Positions 20,260-20,830 of a stretch of DNA of 20,830 bases are shown here, one piece after another. This stretch comes from DASXTB01 sp036505615 (GTDB taxonomy: Bacteria; Acidobacteriota; UBA6911; JACQSX01), in NCBI GenBank assembly GCA_036505615.1, contig DASXTB010000153.1, positions 1 through 20,830 on the forward strand, read 5' to 3'. How positions within the stretch are numbered: position 1 is the stretch's first letter; every line of letters starts with the position of its first letter. The translations under genes and the position numbers were made by a program. The notes below the pieces were generated by a model. The model searched no databases, was not told the DNA's origin, and saw only the letters and a list, made by a program, of their open reading frames with translations.

Positions 20260-20830
20260 ATGAGCCGTCAGCTCACCGCATCCACCACCCTCGAAAACCT
20301 GAAAAAAGAAGCCAAGCGCTGGCTTAAAGCCGTGCACGCCAACGACGCCGAAGCGCGTGCGCGTCTGCAACGCGCTCATCCCCAGGTTCCCTCCAGTCCC
20401 GTTCTTCGCGACGTGCAGCATGCAATCGCGCTTGAGTACGGCCTTCCCGGCTGGACGGCGCTGAAGCAGGAGCTGGAGAAGCGGCCCGCCGCCTCCGCCC
20501 GGACCGAGGACACACAGGCGCGACTGGTCGCACGATTCCTGGATTACGCGTGCCCAGACCACCACGTGCGAGGACGCCCGGCGCATCGGATGGCACGCCA
20601 TGCCGCGATGCGCCTCTTGCAACAGCATCCCGAAATCGCGCGCGCCAGCCTCTATACCGCCGTGGTGTGCGGCGAATTAGAAGAAGTGCAACGCATTCTG
20701 AGGGAGCGCCCCGAGGCCAGTCGCGAGAAGAGTTCCGACACCGCGCCGGACCGCTCCGGCGTCGGCGGCTCTGAAGACCTTTTCAGGGACATTGGGCCCA
20801 AGGGGTGGGAGCCGCTGCTGTACCTGTGCT
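20260..20830 (+). CDS. Ankyrin-repeat-type protein, N-terminal part (3'-truncated by window edge)
   Basis: The frame is open from the ATG at 20260 to the right edge, giving 190 codons without a stop. The start has GGAAGGAAGG just upstream. The N-terminus, MSRQLTASTTLENLKKEAKR, then WLKAVHANDAEARARLQRAHP and LRDVQHAIALEYGLPGWTAL, is the leader typical of acidobacterial and proteobacterial ankyrin-repeat proteins. The later segment (MRLLQQHPEIARASLYTAVVCGELEEVQRILRERPE) has the helix-turn-helix spacing of ankyrin units, and GWEPLLYLC at the edge fits the start of another (usually 'GWTPLLYL'). No signal peptide is present. Ankyrin proteins mediate protein contacts; no specific partner can be inferred. 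Minus-strand frames over this region are shadows. Confidence 0.85.
   Translation, partial: MSRQLTASTTLENLKKEAKRWLKAVHANDAEARARLQRAHPQVPSSPVLRDVQHAIALEYGLPGWTALKQELEKRPAASARTEDTQARLVARFLDYACPDHHVRGRPAHRMARHAAMRLLQQHPEIARASLYTAVVCGELEEVQRILRERPEASREKSSDTAPDRSGVGGSEDLFRDIGPKGWEPLLYLC

Noticed and set aside
19959..20261. 100-codon minus-strand frame
   Set aside because: Its start overlaps the start of the ankyrin-type gene, and it has no ribosome-binding site or recognisable features.

Overview
The window looks like a chromosomal segment of an Acidobacteriota member, most like the Solibacter/Bryobacter group. This is inferred from gene content: a PadR regulator directly upstream of a very large ATPase-less MacB/FtsX-type permease (the 'ADOP' permease family), an Oar-like TonB-dependent receptor with a carboxypeptidase-regulatory N-terminal domain, many secreted proteins of unknown function, and several toxin-antitoxin (TA) modules. 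No rRNA, tRNA, CRISPR array, transposase or phage gene was found.

Layout. 2-811 is the C-terminal part of a large protein entering from the left. 1086-2255 is a secreted repeat protein, convergent with a small six-haem cytochrome c (2335-2811, minus). 2883-3550 (minus) is a VapBC/FitAB module with a strong palindromic operator. 3718-3944 is a 227-bp imperfect inverted repeat. 3976-5162 is a VOC protein and a CPBP protease with overlapping stop and start. 5307-6320 is a secreted beta-propeller (YncE-like). 6362-6613 is a second, smaller inverted repeat abutting a truncated AHSA1/SRPBCC remnant. 6707-7969 (minus) is a secreted alpha/beta hydrolase. 8311-9363 is a secreted DUF4350/GATase-like protein. 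9404-10062 (minus) is a second VapBC. 10312-13311 is the padR-ADOP operon, followed by an array of ten hairpins that ends in a likely terminator. 13658-16978 (minus) is the TonB receptor. 17253-18302 holds a small basic ORF, a GC-rich region with RNA-like stems, a 24-codon leader ORF and a small exported protein. 18666-19168 and 19235-19868 (both minus) are two further two-gene units with TA architecture. 20260 to the right edge is the start of an ankyrin-type protein that runs off the window.

How it fits together. There is no single pathway. Most genes are single transcription units for export, uptake or surface functions: the TonB receptor, the ADOP permease, the propeller, the hydrolase, the cytochrome and the repeat proteins. 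Four TA or TA-like pairs, all on the minus strand, are scattered between them. The most unusual content is between genes: palindromic operators with apparent leaderless promoters, two MITE-like inverted repeats sharing a GGGACACGGA motif, a hairpin array, and a structured leader. The least explained protein pair is the RHH plus 81-residue unknown unit at 18666-19168.
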